Both the position numbers and the translations under genes were made by a program. A model generated the notes under the pieces. It had not been told where the DNA came from. It ran no database searches and saw only the letters and a program-made list of their open reading frames with translations. Of a DNA stretch of 64,000 nucleotides, positions 26,251-38,355 are shown one piece after another (within the stretch, counting starts at the first letter, position 1; each line of letters opens with the position of its first letter). This DNA is from Centroberyx gerrardi (taxonomy: Eukaryota; Chordata; Actinopteri; Beryciformes; Berycidae): positions 7,889,807 to 7,953,806 of the forward strand of contig NC_136017.1 in the NCBI RefSeq assembly GCF_048128805.1. The letters are read 5' to 3'.

Positions 26251-29200
26251 GTGTGTGTGTGCTGCAGTGGGTCCAGCCATGATTGTCCTCATCTCCTTGT
26301 GCGGTGTGGCAGCAATCCTCCTGCTGTGCCTGTGTGTGTGTCTCTGCAAGTGCTTCATCTGTACCAGCGGTGAGTACCAAACTCTTCAGCTTCAGTTCCC
26401 TTTCTCAAATGTCTAATTCATTTAAAAATCCTCACTACTGTTCCTGTTCCCACTGGTTAAGGTGTTATTTCACTACACTTAAGGATTTAAGGTGTTTCGG
26501 TATACTAAGAGAAAAAATCCACCCTAAAACTTCACTTCAACACTGTTATAAAACAGCTATTAGTGATGTACCTTGCATTTCTGGGCCCATTTTGTTGTTT
26601 GATGGTTTTTTTTATTCCCGCAAATACCTCGCCAAATGTAGATGATGTGATGTCATGTCGGTACATTTCCAATACATTTCTTGCAGCCACAAGACAGGTT
26701 GCGTTTTGAGTAGGAGGCGTTACTCTCACTTCTTCTTGATTCGATCGGAAAAACTCTCACTCTCTTGTTGCTATCGCTATCGCTATGACTCTCTCCACCT
26801 ACACATAAAACCCACAGCTGAATACAACATCTGTCCTCTGGGGGTTGTTGAAAGGCATTCTGGGAAACGTAGGAAATCACTAACTGGAGTAGGTGTAGAC
26901 GAGGCAGGTTGAGGGAAAGTGGGCTCACCAAAAGGAATAAATTATAACACTTCTAATAATAACTCCTGGAATACACTGAAAATCACAGATTGATGATATC
27001 TAACGGTGTAAGAGGATCTGAGGGGGGGGGGGGATTTTCCTTTAAGGTCGCTGTTTCGAAGCCCCCCAGCCGGCTGGGAAAACGTGGGTGGGGAAAGTGA
27101 ATGAGAAACACTCTCTCATGCCTCAACAACCCCTGTTATGGTTTGAGGAAGCCCCTAACTGCTCCAGTGAAGCTGCTCAGCGTCCAACAGCAGAAGACCG
27201 TGGACTGAATGTGTGTGAAACTGTATGAATGTGAAGCAGAGCGTTGCTGAAGAAGCGCATGTGTGCTCAGTCGGCCTTCCCTGGATAAATAAAGGTTGAT
27301 TTCACTCTAAAAATGAGCAACAGCATCTGAAAAAACAGATTATGTAGTACTTCTCTGGGCGTTATGTGATCTGTGTTACAGGAAAAACACTCCTCAGCTG
27401 ATAATGCAGCAGCTATGTTGTGACCTATTGCGTTGGCCAAGTTTTGAGTGCCTCTTGTCATTGCTGTGATTGTGACCAACTGTTGCTGCTTCGCACGGTC
27501 TCTATGGAAACAGATTCCTTTAGTACATAATATGATCTTTTAGGATTTCGTTTTCGGAGAACATCCCACAGTGCTTTTAAGAATTTGTTAAGGGGAAATG
27601 GTTTTGGGAAATACAGACAAACTATTCCGAGAAAATCTCAGAGGAAGTGAGTAGAAGTAGATTTGTATGTCGGTGCCAAATGAGTGGTGTTGGTGAGAGT
27701 CACATCAAATCACGAAAAATCTCACATTTGTCTGAAAACTCGAACGGGCAACACAGCATCTTTCCACACAGAGGTGGGACTGACGCTCCACAGGAAGGTG
27801 TGTCAACATCACTCCCTTGACTCCCGTTAACACCTTTCCCACAATCCCTCTCTGATTTGCTGGAAGCGCCGTGGAAACAGTCTGGCATGTGGATAACTGC
27901 CCACTTCCCCTTTAAAATAAATTTTCTCCGTCCGTGTCGCCCACCAAGGAGACGCAGGGAAAACAAACCTGTCGCGCCGATGACAGCGGATTTGGCCAGC
28001 GCCGGTATTTCTGTTGGCCAAAGAAGAGTTGTGCCAGTCAGTAAAGGAAGAAAAACAAAGGTTGTAGCTTATGAGTCAAGGTCAGCACGGTCCCACGGGT
28101 GCTGGCTTTTTGGCAAGGGTGGCGTCCCGGCCTCACTGCATGTCACGTTCACAAGCATTAAGGTATCATGTAGGTTTAACACAGGTTTATTGTCTCCTGG
28201 TGTCACATGCACCGACAAAAATCAAACGAGAAGGTACTAACTGTAATGATAAGGGCTTGAATTGATTTGTCATACCTTTAATAAGGCTTATAAGGCTTTT
28301 GCATACAGTTCCAAACACTCATTGGTGCACTTATGGCTGGATGGGCTTACTTAAAAATCGGCATGCTCTGGTTATACATTGCATTTTTTGAGTTGATGAA
28401 AGCAGTGGACCTCAATCAGAAGCTCAAACCCACAGATGAATCAGAGTTTCCTTTTTACTTTTGCTCCTCCTTGTCTGTGTTTTCTTAGGCGATAAGAAAG
28501 TCAAGGGCAGATACACCCATCGTCCTGATGTCGTAAAAATGGAGATCCACTGGCGCTTCACTTCACAATGCAAACTTCTCCTTAATTCCTATTTTCCTCG
28601 TCACTCTATCACAAGTTCCAAAAGCAACATTCGCCCACATTGGTCACACACACACAAAGAAAGTCTTAATCATGCCGTTGATTTAAGAGTTTGTGTTTCT
28701 CACATCCCCTTAAAGACAAACTTATCTCATGGTACAGTCAGGGACACTCTTGACAGCTCAAGTACTATGTTTGCATGTCTGAATTATAGCATTGTGTTGG
28801 ACCCATACTTGCATAAGTGTCTGCCAAATGTCAGCGTGGGATAACTTGAATACTTTGCAGCTGTGTCACGGCAAACGACTGTGACAGATAGTCTGTATCA
28901 GAAATAGATTCGGAGCTACTGTGGGCTCGAGACCACTACTATTCTTTTGTCAAACAATGCTAGAATTTAACATTTTTGTCATTCTTCGTGATACATCTCC
29001 TTTCCCTCTCCTCTCTTGAGTCTCGCTACCTCCTCTCACCTCCTGAGTCTCCTCATTTCTCGACTCCTGTGGATCCTGAGCAGAATAACAAGTGGTTTTG
29101 CTGATTGTCTGGAGTTAGCACCCAGAAGAAAAGGCCCTGTCTCCCTGTTTAATCCTGCGGACTGCGGGGGGACGAGGGGGAACAGAGCCCGAAGCTGACA

Positions 29201-32200
29201 GCCTGCCCAGTAGATAACAACGCCCCTCTCACACTGTACTGTACACACACACACACTAACACACACACACACACATTTCCTAGCCTTGGCTGAGATGTGT
29301 CATTACCGGACTCATCAAGGGGTCAGAGGAGGAAGACAGGCTTTGACTGTGATGGGATTCAGATTGTGGTTTGGGGAGAGAGGGAGCTCTAGCTGTGATG
29401 CAATGTGTCTCAGGTCCTCTGTCCTTACATGCCCTGACATTGATTTCTGTATTTCATTTTGTACACCTAGTCTATATGTGTAGTTGGTGCAAAGGTTGTT
29501 AATGCTGGAAACACACTAGAGGACAGATTTCACAGATTTCTTTGTCTCTTAGTTGTAAATATGGTCACACTAGACGATCAGGCAAAGACGGGGCATCACA
29601 TACTTCGCGCTAAAATTGATATTATCCTGCTGGCACGTCAGGACCTCTAATCTCACAGGAACTCACACTGCATTAATGTAGACATCAATGCAACGTGCAG
29701 GAAAAAAAAAATCAAAGAAAACACAGAAGGAGAATTTTTCGGTAAAGTCGTGGCTGGAAAGACGCAGTCAGTGTGGGCTGTGTTGTGGCGAGAACTGGAA
29801 GTGCGTAGGCTTTATCAGAAAAAAGCAAGTTAGCTAGGCTGGTAATTTACATTCGCTGTAGGACAGGGTTTCACACAGTTTTTAATTTCAAGGGCCTTAA
29901 ATAGGTACACATTATGATCGTTCATTTAACTTTTTAATATAAGACTTCCACCTCACTGTAAACTCAGTTTTACTGGGCACTGATCCCTTCAAAGCACAAG
30001 ACTTGTTCAAGATCCTGCAGATGTGTTTGGTTGTAGATATCAAACATTTTTGACATTATCAGGGCGGCTCAGATCAGACTGCAAGTTGTTTCCGGTGGTT
30101 AGGACTGGATCTATCTCACACTACCAGATAATGTTTCCGGTCCCACCATCGGTTCCAAGTAAGCCGATCAGGATCTCCCCTCCGATTGTGAGGATGGGTA
30201 AATCTGGTGTAAATCTGCCTGAAAATCCTCTAGTGTGTAGCAGCCGCTGGAAGGCAAAACTCTATCACAACAAATGCTTGAATTTCATTTCGATGTTCGT
30301 CTGTCTGAGATGTTGAAATACAGACACCCAGCGTGGACGGGCTGAAGAGTTGTGATGTCTGCGGCCAGCGTGGGACCGCAAGTAGGCTTCTGTGGTTCCT
30401 CCTGAATCAGTGGGTGGACACGGCCTCTCCTCGCTTCAAACACAGCTGGGAAACAGGGCAGAGGTCTGAGGTTATTCCAGTAAAATGCTGCTGGTCTATT
30501 TGTGTCTCCACTGTGTATTTTGTATAATTTGTGGCGTGGTGGGGTGGAGATGTACAGGCTATAAGGTGCGGTGGCAGCTACAAGGCGTAGAGGCAGGAAG
30601 CTGACCACAGATAAGTACTCTTTCTTTTTTATGACAGAGAATGTTTTCTGGGGCACCTTTCAATCTGTAACACCACAGGAAACGAGGGGGAGTGACCGCA
30701 TCCGGTCCGGCACACAAACACGCTCGGCCCTAACCTCATTGTGACGGCAGTACGGAGACGCGACCTTGATTTTTACTAAGAGATTAGAAGAAAAAAGGGT
30801 TTGAGAAAGAAAGAGAACATTACAGACGTGCCATGATGATATCTTAAGAGTTGACCAGCCAACACACCAACTTGGCAACATGATGAAAGATCCTACGTCT
30901 GTGCTGTTAGGAGACACCTGCTGGTTGCTACACTGCAAAAATATCCATCTTAAAACGTCATTTAGTCTAGTATTTCACTTTTAAAATCCTTAAAACAAGT
31001 GAAAACAATATCTGCCAGTGGGGTAAGATTAATTTACAGGCAATGTCCCACTGGAGCTGTGACACAAAAAGTTCTGGGGGTTAACTGTCAACAACACAAC
31101 TGTCAACAACTAGTGATATCTCCACTTTTCAAAAACATTTTTGGAGACAGCAGTGTTGATTGATTTTCAGGTGCTGTGTCACAAGCTACCATAAGTCAAC
31201 GTGGCTCTCATTGGCTCAGGCTACCCGTTTACTGGTACAGACGTTTTTCGAGGGAACCACCACTAAATCACTCACATTGCTGCCACATGTACACTGAGGT
31301 GCGGTAGGCTCTTAATTATGGCTGTGGAATTCCTGCAATGTTTCATTATTTTGTGCATGTGGTCTTTTGGCTCTGAGTGGGTGTTTGGAGAGAGTGTGTG
31401 TGTGTGTGTTTGCATCTGCGTGTGCACAGACGTGTATGTGCATGTCATTCTGTGTGACTATACAATCCAGTGTGTAATATACAGTATATCAAGTAAACAC
31501 GACCCATTGCCATGGTGTTGCCTAGAGTAACCCTCAGTCTTGACTGGGCGTTCCTGTAGAGACAAACAGTTTCTGTATTTTGCCTTGATGATGAAGTTTT
31601 TTTTCAAACGGTATGCTCCATCAAGAGTGGGTTATAAAAACAAACTAATTTCAATTATTGAGGCAAATCAATACACCAACAAGCAAGGGAGCAGCGAGCT
31701 AACATTCCTAAGATTTATGAATAATTATAATTAAGGTTGGGAACATAAATAATAATAGAGATTTCTCTATTGATTTTTAATGTCAGATTTCCTTTTTTGT
31801 TTCTAAGATATAGAAACAACCTGAAAAATAAACCTGGCTCAGCTTTATTGAATTAATTATATTTCATTTTTGAAACATATGAATTTACAGGCCATACTAA
31901 AAACCACAAACAACTTTTTATTACTAAAAGATCCTTCTTCTTACTTTGGATCATGCAACGCAGTGTATGCTCAAGTGTTAGCATGGAGCACCGGAGTGAT
32001 CAATCTACCGGGGACACAAGGATGATTTTGATGTCTTCGCTCTCGTCACTTATATGTTGACCAGTGGACCAATTTCCCAAACCCTTGGTGTATTCCTTTA
32101 ACACACAAAGTGTTTGCCCTTGCACTGATGAAATCTCAAGGACGTCTGTCAGGAAAAGGGCGTCACTGCCTGGCAGGACATGCTAGCAAGGAAGGGCTGG

Positions 32201-32306
32201 ATGCATGTGATTGGCACAAAATGGGACATAAAATGCTGTGGAAACTTTCTAGTCATAAGTGGTGGTCTTGGAACAAAGCTGGGGTGTTATTGAGCAACTA
32301 ACTGAT

Positions 32307-32345
<39 letters not shown>

Positions 32346-32384
32346 CTCTGTTTCTCTCCCCCTCCCTCGGTCCAGACTAGCTGA
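19655..32384 (+). CDS. CD200-like membrane glycoprotein with V-V-C Ig domains
   Basis: Seven exons join in frame to about 387 residues: 19655-19724 (signal peptide, residues 1-23), 20369-20692 (IgV1, 25-131), 21557-21886 (IgV2, 132-241), 24444-24728 (IgC, 242-336), 26268-26369 (TM, 337-370), 28489-28532 and 32376-32384 (tail and stop). Both V exons have the CD200-type pattern: VRQVxW, then CYxC followed by F and a P-x-GT block, and a further cysteine (TCLSIT, ACLSVY). IgC has NCSAQSRPAAEIMW. The TM GPAMIVLISLCGVAAILLL runs into a Cys-rich juxtamembrane segment (CLCVCLCKCFIC), a likely palmitoylation site. Every exon up to the tail is phase 1, so V1 and V2 could both be used or be alternatives. 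The likely role, by family, is an inhibitory ligand of a CD200R-like receptor. Ig exons are much richer in G+C than the surrounding introns. The last two exons are less certain than the rest. Confidence 0.85.
19857..20262. mobile_element. TTAA-flanked MITE in intron 1
   Basis: The left end TTAAAGCTGCACTAGG and the right end CCCAGTGCAGCTTTAA are inverted repeats with TTAA at both termini, the target of piggyBac-type transposition. It ends only about 107 bp before the IgV1 exon. The end family also resembles the sequence that supplies the stop region of the BTLA genes. Confidence 0.65.
20369..20692 (+). CDS. IgV1 exon of CD200-like gene
   Basis: Acceptor TGTGCCAG, donor GTGAGC. Framework cysteines are in LGCNIT and GCYRC, strand-C Trp in VRWLN, and the extra cysteine in QTCLSIT. 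NIT and NDSS provide N-glycosylation sequons. 324 nt, phase 1 on both sides. Confidence 0.9.
21557..21886 (+). CDS. IgV2 exon of CD200-like gene
   Basis: Acceptor GTCCCAG, donor GTGAGT. Framework cysteines are in LSCWYS and ACYTC, strand-C Trp in VLWRK, and the extra cysteine in TACLSVY. 330 nt, phase 1 on both sides, so it can be included or skipped without changing frame. Confidence 0.9.
21982..22090 (+). repeat. (TTTC/TTCC)n microsatellite
   Basis: A long pyrimidine tetranucleotide tract starts about 95 bp after the IgV2 donor. Confidence 0.95.
22260..22480 (+). mobile_element. SINE/LINE 3' tail relic
   Basis: The 3' part, CGTAAGCCGCTCTGGATATG then GCTAAATGCCTTAAATGCAA, matches the widespread fish tail CGCTCTGGATAAGAGCGTCTGCTAAATG. 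The upstream boundary is uncertain. Confidence 0.55.
23250..23575 (+). repeat. Cluster of (GT)n and (CA)n tracts
   Basis: (GT)n at about 23250-23291 and 23406-23440 and (CA)n at about 23516-23570, all in the intron between the IgV2 and IgC exons. Confidence 0.9.
24030..24330. repeat. Dispersed fish repeat ending in TTTATTTAGAGAGCACTTT
   Basis: The block AATAAACTTTATTTAGAGAG followed by CACTTTAACCAAAGTTACAA and AGTGCTTCACAACAAA is a familiar dispersed fish repeat end. No coding capacity is seen. Confidence 0.5.
24444..24728 (+). CDS. IgC exon of CD200-like gene
   Basis: Acceptor CCTCCTACAG, donor GTGAGG. VLPKPEVTYV opens the domain, with cysteines in EANCSA and VKCIV and Trp in IMWNV. 285 nt, phase 1 on both sides. 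Confidence 0.9.
25451..25685 (+). mobile_element. tRNA-derived SINE
   Basis: A box-A-like TCTAGAGGTTAGAGAAGTGG and a box-B-like GTCGGTTCAAATAAC are followed by the body CCAGTTGCTCCAGTGAAGCT, GCTCAGTGGCC and a CCTGGAGAAATAAAAC end. A second member lies at 27005-27300. Confidence 0.7.
26208..26262 (+). repeat. (GT)n abutting a splice acceptor
   Basis: About 27 GT units with one C change run up to GCTGCAG at the start of the TM exon. Confidence 0.95.
26268..26369 (+). CDS. Transmembrane exon of CD200-like gene
   Basis: It encodes one TM helix and a Cys-rich juxtamembrane stretch ending FICTS, with donor GTGAGT. Its acceptor (GCTGCAG) directly follows a (GT)n tract instead of an ordinary pyrimidine tract. 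Confidence 0.85.
27005..27300 (+). mobile_element. tRNA-derived SINE, second copy
   Basis: It shares with the element at 25451 the order box-B-like CGCTGTTTCGAAG, CTAACTGCTCCAGTGAAGCT, GCTCAGCGTCC and a TTCCCTGGATAAATAAAGG end. A G10 run lies at its 5' part (about 27022-27033). Confidence 0.7.
28489..28532 (+). CDS. Cytoplasmic-tail exon of CD200-like gene
   Basis: Acceptor GTTTTCTTAG. Encodes GDKKVKGRYTHRPDV, with a plausible donor GTAAAA. The frame also stays open for about 310 nt beyond this donor to a stop near 28844, so an unspliced longer tail is possible. Confidence 0.5.
28533..32310 (+). other. Last intron of CD200-like gene, mostly unannotated
   Basis: Apart from the terminal-inverted-repeat element at 29504-30244 and short CA/GT tracts (about 29243-29275, 31396-31410), no exon or recognisable element is seen. 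Confidence 0.45.
29504..30244. mobile_element. MITE with ACACACTAGAGGA terminal repeats
   Basis: The left end GCTGGAAACACACTAGAGGA and the right end TCCTCTAGTGTGTAGCAGC are imperfect inverted repeats with 13 perfect bases, enclosing 0.74 kb without a transposase frame. The superfamily is not determined. Confidence 0.6.
32311..32341 (+). repeat. (TC)n microsatellite serving as pyrimidine tract
   Basis: About 15 TC units upstream of the putative last exon acceptor of the CD200-like gene. Confidence 0.9.
32376..32384 (+). CDS. Putative last coding codons of CD200-like gene
   Basis: A long CT-rich tract (32311-32370) ends in GGTCCAG, a very strong acceptor. Joined in phase 0 it reads Thr-Ser-stop (TGA 32382-32384), and the rest would be 3' UTR. 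No poly(A) site is clearly assigned. Confidence 0.4.
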   Translation, partial: TS

Positions 32385-32719
32385 TCCAGCCCGGCGGCCA
32401 TGCCTGCTTTGATGAGAGTCCAGCCGAGCTCTCAGCCTGACCTAGCTGCTCACCACCATGCCCTCTGGCTCACTGTAGACAGGCACAAAGGACGGGAACA
32501 GAGCGATTACAGTTGATCAAACATGGGTGGTTCTGCTTCCCAGAGCTGGGAAGACATGCTACTGTGGACACAAATCTCTCCGCCATTTATTACCATGTAA
32601 ACAGAACTAAAAACACGTTTTTTATTCACGCTAGATACGGCACATACAGTAGAAGTTGCTTTGAAGATGAATGAAGTCAGTGCGTGAGGAATATAGGCTT
32701 TGCAGTTACACTACAAGTC

Positions 32720-33312
32720 TCCTAGCAACCATGTCTGGTGACATCATGGAGGTCCAGTGGAGAAATAGCACAACAACCAGGCTAGAAAAGGAGAAACACC
32801 CAAAAACGATTGAGGTGTCAATTCAGTCATGTTATAAGTAAAAGTAAATAGTCTGATAAGATACTTTTTTTTTTTTTACTGTGACACTGTCTTGTGTTTA
32901 GCCCTAGTCTCTACTCAAAAATACTGACTCAGCTCAGTCAGCTCAGTTAACCCGAACAAACTTGGTTTTTGGCTAGCTAACTAGTTAGCAGGCCAATTTA
33001 GCAAAGCAACCAATGTAACATGCATGTACTACCACCACCAATAACACTAGCTTCTGGATATGTTAGCTAGTCCTCAAATCAGACGTTTACAACACAACAG
33101 TGTTGGTTATAGCTGCTACCTAACAATTATCTAAATACAAAATTGAGATGAATCAGTGAGGAAATAATCAGTTCCTTGTCAAAAACAGCAGAGAAAATAA
33201 CCATGTCTATTTAATTCTTTTAAGACGGCCAAGTTGTACGTTTAGGAACACAATCGATTCTCAGTCCAGGAGCAGAGGACCTCCAATATGGCCGCCAGAG
33301 GGTGTGTCACGT
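32720..33312. mobile_element. MITE family copy 1 (ends CCATNTTGGAGGT)
   Basis: It carries CTAGCAACCATGTCTGGTGA and CATGGAGGTCC at one end and GGACCTCCAATATGGCCGCC at the other. The same two ends occur, in reverse orientation, at 37743-38355, and the interior matches weakly (GTTAGCTAG and GGCCAAGTTGTACGTTTAGG blocks). The two ends are themselves inverted repeats. Confidence 0.55.
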
Positions 33313-36300
33313 CAACCTCACCGTTGCCAGTGAGACAAGCCTTAGAACTTCTTGTAAAATGTAAAATAGAGAATTATAATTAAAAGAGCAGCAAACAAGG
33401 AGAGATAGGCTGATTTAGGCTTATTTGAAGCTGCTGTGTTGGTGCTGTCCACCAGTAGCCTTCATATACCCAGTGGGTAACACTGCCCAGATGACTCCTT
33501 TGTGGATAAACCCTGCCTTGTGAATCACAGTTTGTGGATGTGTCTGTGCGTGTGTTTGTTCATGTATATGTTAGAGAGAAAGATGTGTATGTGCATATTG
33601 TGTGTGTGTGTGTGCGTGTGCGTGTGTGTGTGTGTGTGTTTGCTTGCTACGATGTAAAGTATTTCATTCTGACTGACAGCACTGAACTGTAGGGAGCACC
33701 AGTGTTAAAGTTTAACTTTCTTTTTGCAGACTTGGGAAAATATTAATATCATGTTATGTACCATGTACAGTATAGCTCCTTCTGTATAGCTCATTTATAA
33801 GAACAAATATTATGTTATTTTAATGATAATAAAACATAGCCGTCGGTAGTAGTGGATGGTTACAACACTACAGTAGTTCTCTGAGTGAAGAGACGATCAT
33901 TCGGAGACGATGTTCCAGTCAAGTCAGTTATCCGTATATCAAGACTGTTATAAGGTTTAAGTCTTGATAAATGCCTAAAATTTAAATGTAAACTCAGTGT
34001 TCACAGCCTAGATACTAAAGCAACTTCAAAACAAGAATGGAAAGTTACTCTGTTCCTTTATGATGTACACTATCAAATGTCATACTGTGTAACCTTCTGA
34101 CAGTTTTTTCTTTTCAGTTTAATAATCTCATCTCCAATATCAACAGTGTTACAGCAGTATTCACGTTTTTAGTGTCTAGAGGAGTTGATGAAGAGTTTCT
34201 AGTGTAGGCTACTAGTGCTGAGGAGATGAAGGGATCTGACATGAGTTAACGGTGAAGAGATCAATGTGGATTTACTGGGCTGTTGCACAAGCTGGAACAA
34301 ATAAAACCTGGGACTTTACCTGCAGCTGTTTCACTGTTTATTTATTGCTTGGATAGATAGAGATAGATAGATCATGGCTATAAAAAATCAGCAAATTATA
34401 CCAACTTGCATTCCTCCCTGGGGTTGAATGTGTAAGATATATTTACAGGCCTACACATATATTCACCATCCACACCTACTCTTACAAAATGATTGATGGC
34501 ACAAAATAAAACTTAATTATGTTACTTTTTAAAGGCTAGAAGGAAGCATAAGTCTTTGGTTGACAAATTGATAACACATTTACAGACAGGATCCTCTATA
34601 TTTTGGAGATATTGAGTAATGAATATCAGATGGGGTTTCTTTGTTGTTTTTTTCCAAAAATAGATAGACAATGACATTATTGAGTTAGATGCTGAAGATA
34701 TATGATGGCAGTGGGTGGTACAGTAAGCTAACCATAAAGTTACACAATAGGAAACTCACTTCTTCCACAGCCCACTCTGTTGTTGTCGGACCCTGTGAGT
34801 GGCATAACGGAGTTGGCGTGCGCGCTCTTAAATCATCTGTGACTAACATCCATCCCATTCTGTGATGCAAGCGTTCAGACATCCAAAATAGCTTCAAAAA
34901 AACACACACCCAGTTTCACAATTATTGTATCAGGTAGTACTTGTGTGAGTCAGTTACGAGTCACAGATAAATGACAGTTTCATGCCAAAAGATAATAAGA
35001 AAAACACTTCCTAAATGGTTGTTGGCATGAAAAGTAAGACTGTAGAATGTGACTGTGTTAAATGTTTCTTAAAAATATTTAAGAAATGAAATGTAATCAG
35101 CTGCTTCTTTGATTCTGCTGGTTTAAAATGAATAACTTCATTCAGTCACTGGAAAGTACTTTCAAAGTGCTTTCTGGATTGAACAAATCAGAGTGGAAAC
35201 AATTCATGATTTGGATAAAAAGTTACTTTACAATATTATAAATGAAACTGAGGTTCATCCTAGATATCTATGGACATAAGAAGAGCTTCATCCCAAAATA
35301 GGTTATGCAGGTTTTTGAAAAAAGTGACTAGTCTAGACTAGTCTAGTCTTACAAAAGGAGTGATAATATGAAATAGAAATTAATTATTATGGCACTTTTA
35401 AAAGATACAAAATTGTAGGTAACCAAAGTCCTTGCATGACAAATTGATAGACAATCTATATTTCAAAATTGTTGAATAATGGACTGATTAATATTAATGA
35501 TTTTTTTCCCCCCAAAATGCATTTTTACCATTTTGGAAAGGAACTCTACAATCTGAATTGGATCCTTCCTATGTGTTCTCTAAATGCTTTTGACAGCAAT
35601 AAACACATTTTTTGGCCTCAAGTTTTCAGAAAACCCACAAAGACAGGAAGGGAAAACTAGTTCCTTGGAGGCAGTGGGTGGCATTTAACAGACTTGTGAT
35701 TTTGATTGCTATCAATAACAATGATGTTATTAAAGCAAATAATTTGATTCATAATGAAACGCAGTGGCTTATCTAAAGGAAACTGACTGCTAACCTTGAA
35801 TGAACTTCACAATAAAGTCTCAAGTGGGTTTTGCTTTGGTCCCTCAATGGCCTTTAATATTTATTGAGTCACACGGCATCACACACAATTTATTTTTTTT
35901 AGATTAGGGGTTTTCAATGTCCCGTGGAAAAAGTAGTGTATGGAAAAAATCTATTTTTGACTTAATTTCTAACCATGAGAATAACAGTATCAGCTGGCTA
36001 ATTGCCTTCAACTGCTGAACGCTGAGTATTGCCTTTATTCCACTAGATGGCGATCTTGATCAATCTGCTTTAAAATGAGTGTCTGGAGAAGCTTTCCTCA
36101 AGTGGCTGTTTTACATGCTCTTCCCATCAAGACCTGAGCTTGCAACCTAGTGTCATGCTGACCACTGAGCACATTATACTCCATCCACGCTTTTATAAAC
36201 CACCACTGAAGTCTCTCCACTCATATTTATTCAAGAAACACCTTCCTCTGCTCAGTGCCACTCCAGGGAAGCAAAACAAGGTAAAGAGGAAACTTGTACG

Positions 36301-36487
36301 GCCCTAAAAGACTGGGACAGCTAAAACTATTGCTGAAAACATTTGTTTATGCACACACATGTTGACTTCACCAAAATCATTCTCGTCCTCTCTAAGGTGG
36401 CAAGCCGCACTGAAGTAAGTATAAACACATTCATCACTCTGGGTGGGTGCGACGTGTGAACTGAGCGTGAGTGCGTTGGTGTACGTG

Positions 36488-36522
<35 letters not shown>

Positions 36523-37742
36523 CAGAGTGTGCAGGCACTGCAGCGATTTAACTGCAGGTTTTAGCATGTTCAAACCACAGAGGTAAGACAGCCCACAGGC
36601 CACGCTGTCTGTCTGACCTCATGCAGCCCTGCATTGTATAACCAAAACCCCCCTTTTCATCGCTTGACTCTCTCTCGGTCAGCTGATTCAACAAGTCAGT
36701 TTTACATCAATGAATTTATGCTCATATCTAGGAATTTAGCTGCCAATCTGTTGCACTCAGTAGATAGTTATAGTCGCTAGTTACTGTCTTTCATAGATTT
36801 GACATAGAAGCTGCAAAGGCAAGACATGGGTCCCCTAAGCTGTCCAGTGATTATATATGTCTTGTGATTGACACATATTCATAACAAATGCATCAGCCGT
36901 TCAATGTGTCGCCAAACAATCACAGGTTGGATGCCCTCAGAAGCCAATATGTGTCTATTAGTGTGTCCAAGTGTCCTTTAGAAAAACGCAGAACTAGTCA
37001 CTCTAAGTCTCTCTGGATGGGAATGCCTAAAATGTAAAATCTAAATGCCGTGGTATTGCATGCTGTATTCCAAAGTCACCATCTCTGTGTGAAATCTGTG
37101 TGAAATATGAAATAAAAATCAATAGCTTCCTATGTTCTGAGTGCCTCTATTTGCATTGCAGCTCCATTTGAGTGACGCGTGAACATAAAATTAGGTGCAG
37201 TCTAAATTTTTTGTTGTTGCCAGCCTATGGAGTTGCTAAGCACCAACTTTCATTTACAATATATTTTAAAAGCATGACAAATCATCTCAGACCTTATCAG
37301 TTGAAGTTTTTTTCTAATTGCTTATGGTTTGGATGTGGATTTTGTTCCTCCACCAGTGGTTCCTACTGCAGAAGTAAGATGAGTCTGCTGAGTGCTGCTA
37401 AACATGATCTATTCTGCTTTTTTAAGAGTTGTGAACATCAGAATCACGAGAGCCGCAGACAAAAAAATTTGGTTTGGTTTTTTCATTCATGTAGGCTAGC
37501 TGGTTTCAGTCTGAACTGAAAGGTCTCATTTCCTGGGGTGGGATATCGAATGGGAGAAAGCTGGCCTTATGAGGAACTAAAATAGAACAATTGAAAGGTG
37601 TCCCTGTCTGGGCTGATTTTCTTGTCACACAATATCAAGACATGCAGGTTACTAACACTGAAATATGGCATGCATCATGTTGGGATTTACACTAATCCAT
37701 AAACGCACTGGATTGGGCAAACAAATGTGAATGAGGCCTTTA
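33313..37742. other. Intergenic, no gene recognised
   Basis: Between the CD200-like and BTLA clusters. It contains (GT)n tracts at about 33598-33640 and 36497-36521, a short ATAG run near 34360, and two weak copies (34540-34640, 35400-35490) of the dispersed block also seen at 5620 and 13810. The open frames at 34685-34909, 36304-36603 and 37172-37519 match no family I recognise. Confidence 0.45.
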
Positions 37743-38355
37743 AGGTGATGCAACACACCCTTTGGCAGCCATATTGGAGGTCCACAGCTTTTGGGCAAAT
37801 GTTGTGATTGTGTTTCTAAATGTACAACTTAGTCATCTCAACAGAATTCAACAGACATGGTTCATTTCTGTGCTGTTTTTTCACCACGGATAAATGGGAT
37901 CAATTTTGTGTTTAAGTAATGTCAGCTTGTCAGCTAGCTAACCATATTATTTGGTGAGCTAAACATTACTGTCTTGGTGTAAACACATTTGATTTGCACA
38001 CTAACTAACATATCAAATAGAAGCTAGGATATAGTGGCTTTGCTAAATTAGTCTGCTGATATTAGCAAGCTAACTTACCAAAGAACAACTGTTTAGTTGT
38101 TGTTGTAGTGCTTTGGAAAATGGAAAAGGGCTAAAAACAAAACAGGTTCCTGTCACAGCAACTGGAATCAAGTCTACCTCACCAGACTCTACTGACCTAC
38201 ACCACTACTACTCTTTTTTTTTTTTTACTCTTTATTTTTCTTTTTTTTTAAAGAAACCTCTCTTTTCTAGCCTGGATGTTATATATTTCGCTATTATTTG
38301 TGCATAAATAAAACCTCCAAGATGGCACCGGTCAAGGTTGCTAGGAGATTTGTGA
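37743..38355. mobile_element. MITE family copy 2, inverted relative to copy 1
   Basis: It begins ACACACCCTTTGGCAGCCAT followed by ATTGGAGGTCC and ends ACCTCCAAGATGGCACCGGT with AAGGTTGCTAGGAGA. These are the mirror image of the ends at 32720-33312. No coding frame is shared. Confidence 0.55.
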
